Below, in pieces: positions 62,448 through 64,000 of a stretch of DNA of 64,000 nt. The notes beneath the pieces are model-generated. The model saw only the letters and a list, made by a program, of their open reading frames with translations, was not told the origin of the DNA and ran no database searches. Where the stretch lies: positions 75,084,001-75,148,000 of the forward strand of contig JAZBRS010000075.1 in NCBI GenBank assembly GCA_037176725.1. The letters are read 5' to 3'. Positions within the stretch are counted from its first letter, which is position 1; each line of letters opens with the position of its first letter. The DNA is from Posidonia oceanica. Its lineage: Eukaryota; Streptophyta; Magnoliopsida; Alismatales; Posidoniaceae. The position numbers were made by a program, and so were the translations under genes.

Positions 62448-64000
62448 ATTGCATGTTAGTCTTGCCGCAGTGCTTCTCTTCAGTATTTTGTTTAAGTTCT
62501 GGCCCTCTAGCTTTCTATTATTGCATGTTAGTCCTTCAGTAGTTAATGTAATTTAATGTTTTAATTTTACCTTGCTAAATTACATTTTTAGTCCCTGTTG
62601 CTTTTCTTATTTGCAATTTAATCCTCTGATCTGTTAACTTAGGTCTTTATTTTTCAATTTTTCTTACTACATTGCATTGTTTTCCCTCACATTATCTGAT
62701 TTTTGCATATAAGTCCTTCATCATGCACAGCATGCATTTAAATACATATTTTGCTTAAAAAATTACATTTTGACGCTGCATGATTTGAAAATTGCATATA
62801 GGTCCTCTGCCTATCATTTAAATGCATATTTTGCATATAAAATTGTATTTTTAACTCTGCATGATTTAAAATTTGCACATACGTCCTCTGCCTGCTTATA
62901 AAAATCATTTAAATCCATGTTTTGCTTATAAAATTACATTTTAGACCCTACATGTTTGAAAAATTGCTTATAAGTCCCCTGTTTGCATTCCCATACCACT
63001 TAGACCCCTGTTTTGCTGGGAAAATTGCATTTTGGACCCTGTTGATTTCAAAATTGCATGCCAATCTCGCATATGATTTCAAAACTTGTCCTAATGCATC
63101 TCTATTTTGAAAAATTGCATTTTGAACCCTGTATTTTGTAAAATTGCATTCAGACCCTCCTTTTTTCAAAAAATTCGCATAAAAGCCCCAAACTTTTCAA
63201 AAATCTCTGCATTTAGACCCCACTTTTCAAAAATTGCATGTAGATCCCAGTTTTTTCTGAAAAATCATCCCTAAGTCTTTCCTTATATTCTGCATGCATT
63301 GCACTCACGCATTCTTGCATTTGGCATTCCTTGCACACACTTAAGCATCCCTAGCTCCCATTCACATGGGAGGACCTGTTTTGCACACCCCTAGGACCTC
63401 CTGTATACCTAGATCCATTCTTCTCCCCTGTTCTGGCCCCTCTGCCTTGAAGCTGGGATATCTTCAGATCCGGCCGTTGGATCTTCTCAATCAAGTTACC
63501 TGGACGACTCCGGCGGAGCGCTCTACAGCATGGAAAAAGCAGATTTCAGATCAGGCTTCAGATTTCCAAGGTAAGTCCTCCTGAACCCTTACACAGCATT
63601 CATTTGCACACCATCTGCATTCCATGCATCGCTTTTGCTTTCTGATTTCTCGAGCATGTAGAATAAGCCTTCCTCTTCTTATCTATCAACTCTGCTTCCT
63701 CTTTTCGCGTACTCCCAGTGTTTTGTGTTGCGTTTCCCCTAAATTCACCACTAATTGCGACTTTCTTCCCCTTTTTCCACAATCCAATCGCATCGCGAGC
63801 TCTTGGCAGCGTGCAAGACACATCATGAGATATTTTGGTGAAAAACAGTTACAAAACAGTGGTAATCCTTCCACTTACTTCCCTTTCCCTTTGTAGGTCT
63901 TCACACCTACTTTGCGTGGTCTTTAAATGGCGCTCGTTCTCACACTTGCGCTGTTTACCTCTCCTTTGCTTCTCCTGCTCTTTTTCTTAGCATTTGCATC
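62448..64000 (+). mobile_element. Second Tat-family LTR in opposite orientation
   Basis: The reverse complement of about 50480-49100 (and of the solo LTR). It begins inside an LTR (ATTGCATGTTAGTC) directly after the end of the 5' LTR and runs off the window. It retains the segment equivalent to 5370-5530 that the 3' LTR at 48886 lacks, so it is a separate copy. The Tat-like element may have inserted into it. Confidence 0.9.

Overview
This is nuclear DNA of a flowering plant. It holds one apparently intact plant gene with GT-AG introns, plant Copia and Tat/Ogre-like Gypsy retroelements, MITEs, a CACTA end and a tRNA-derived SINE, in an AT-rich background. The gene (cytokinin dehydrogenase) has a very GC-rich first exon and AT-richer later exons. 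That gradient is common in monocots, but the species cannot be named from the sequence.

Layout. 1-14,178 and about 28,658-36,863 are two copies (A and B) of one segmental duplication, in direct orientation. Each carries the 5' end of a minus-strand Copia element (LTR, primer site), two AT-rich MITEs, short tandem repeats, an RCC2-like gene fragment and a PDR-type ABCG transporter exon. Copy A is interrupted by a solo LTR of 5,943 bp (3,977-9,919) with a perfect 5-bp target duplication; copy B supplies the uninterrupted empty site. Between the copies lie degenerate repeats, a LINE relic, the five-exon cytokinin dehydrogenase gene (22,630-18,999, minus strand), a SINE and the body of the decayed Copia element (about 24,870-29,499). 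Copy B continues past the end of the homology into more exons of the dead ABCG gene, then a CACTA end and a broken xyloglucan-galactosyltransferase-like (GT47) fragment. 40-44 kb is AT-rich with one foldback element.

From 44,112 a second decayed Copia element (plus strand) runs into the truncated 3' LTR of a minus-strand Tat/Ogre-like element (48,886-62,447). That element has a tRNA-type primer site, gag, a protease remnant fused to a region resembling the extra ORF of Ogre-type elements, then two arrays of hairpin-forming tandem repeats, a polypurine tract and a giant LTR. I see no reverse transcriptase, RNase H or integrase in it, so it looks non-autonomous. The window ends in another LTR of the same family in the opposite orientation, making an inverted repeat about 12 kb apart.

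How the parts relate. Only the cytokinin dehydrogenase gene looks functional; it should degrade cytokinins in the secretory pathway or apoplast. The rest is a history of insertion, duplication and decay. The Copia element inserted first, the region was duplicated, and then the giant-LTR element entered copy A and recombined to a solo LTR. The unusual material is the Tat-like family: very long LTRs, a gag-protease-only coding region with an odd 3' fusion, and structured tandem arrays next to its 3' LTR.
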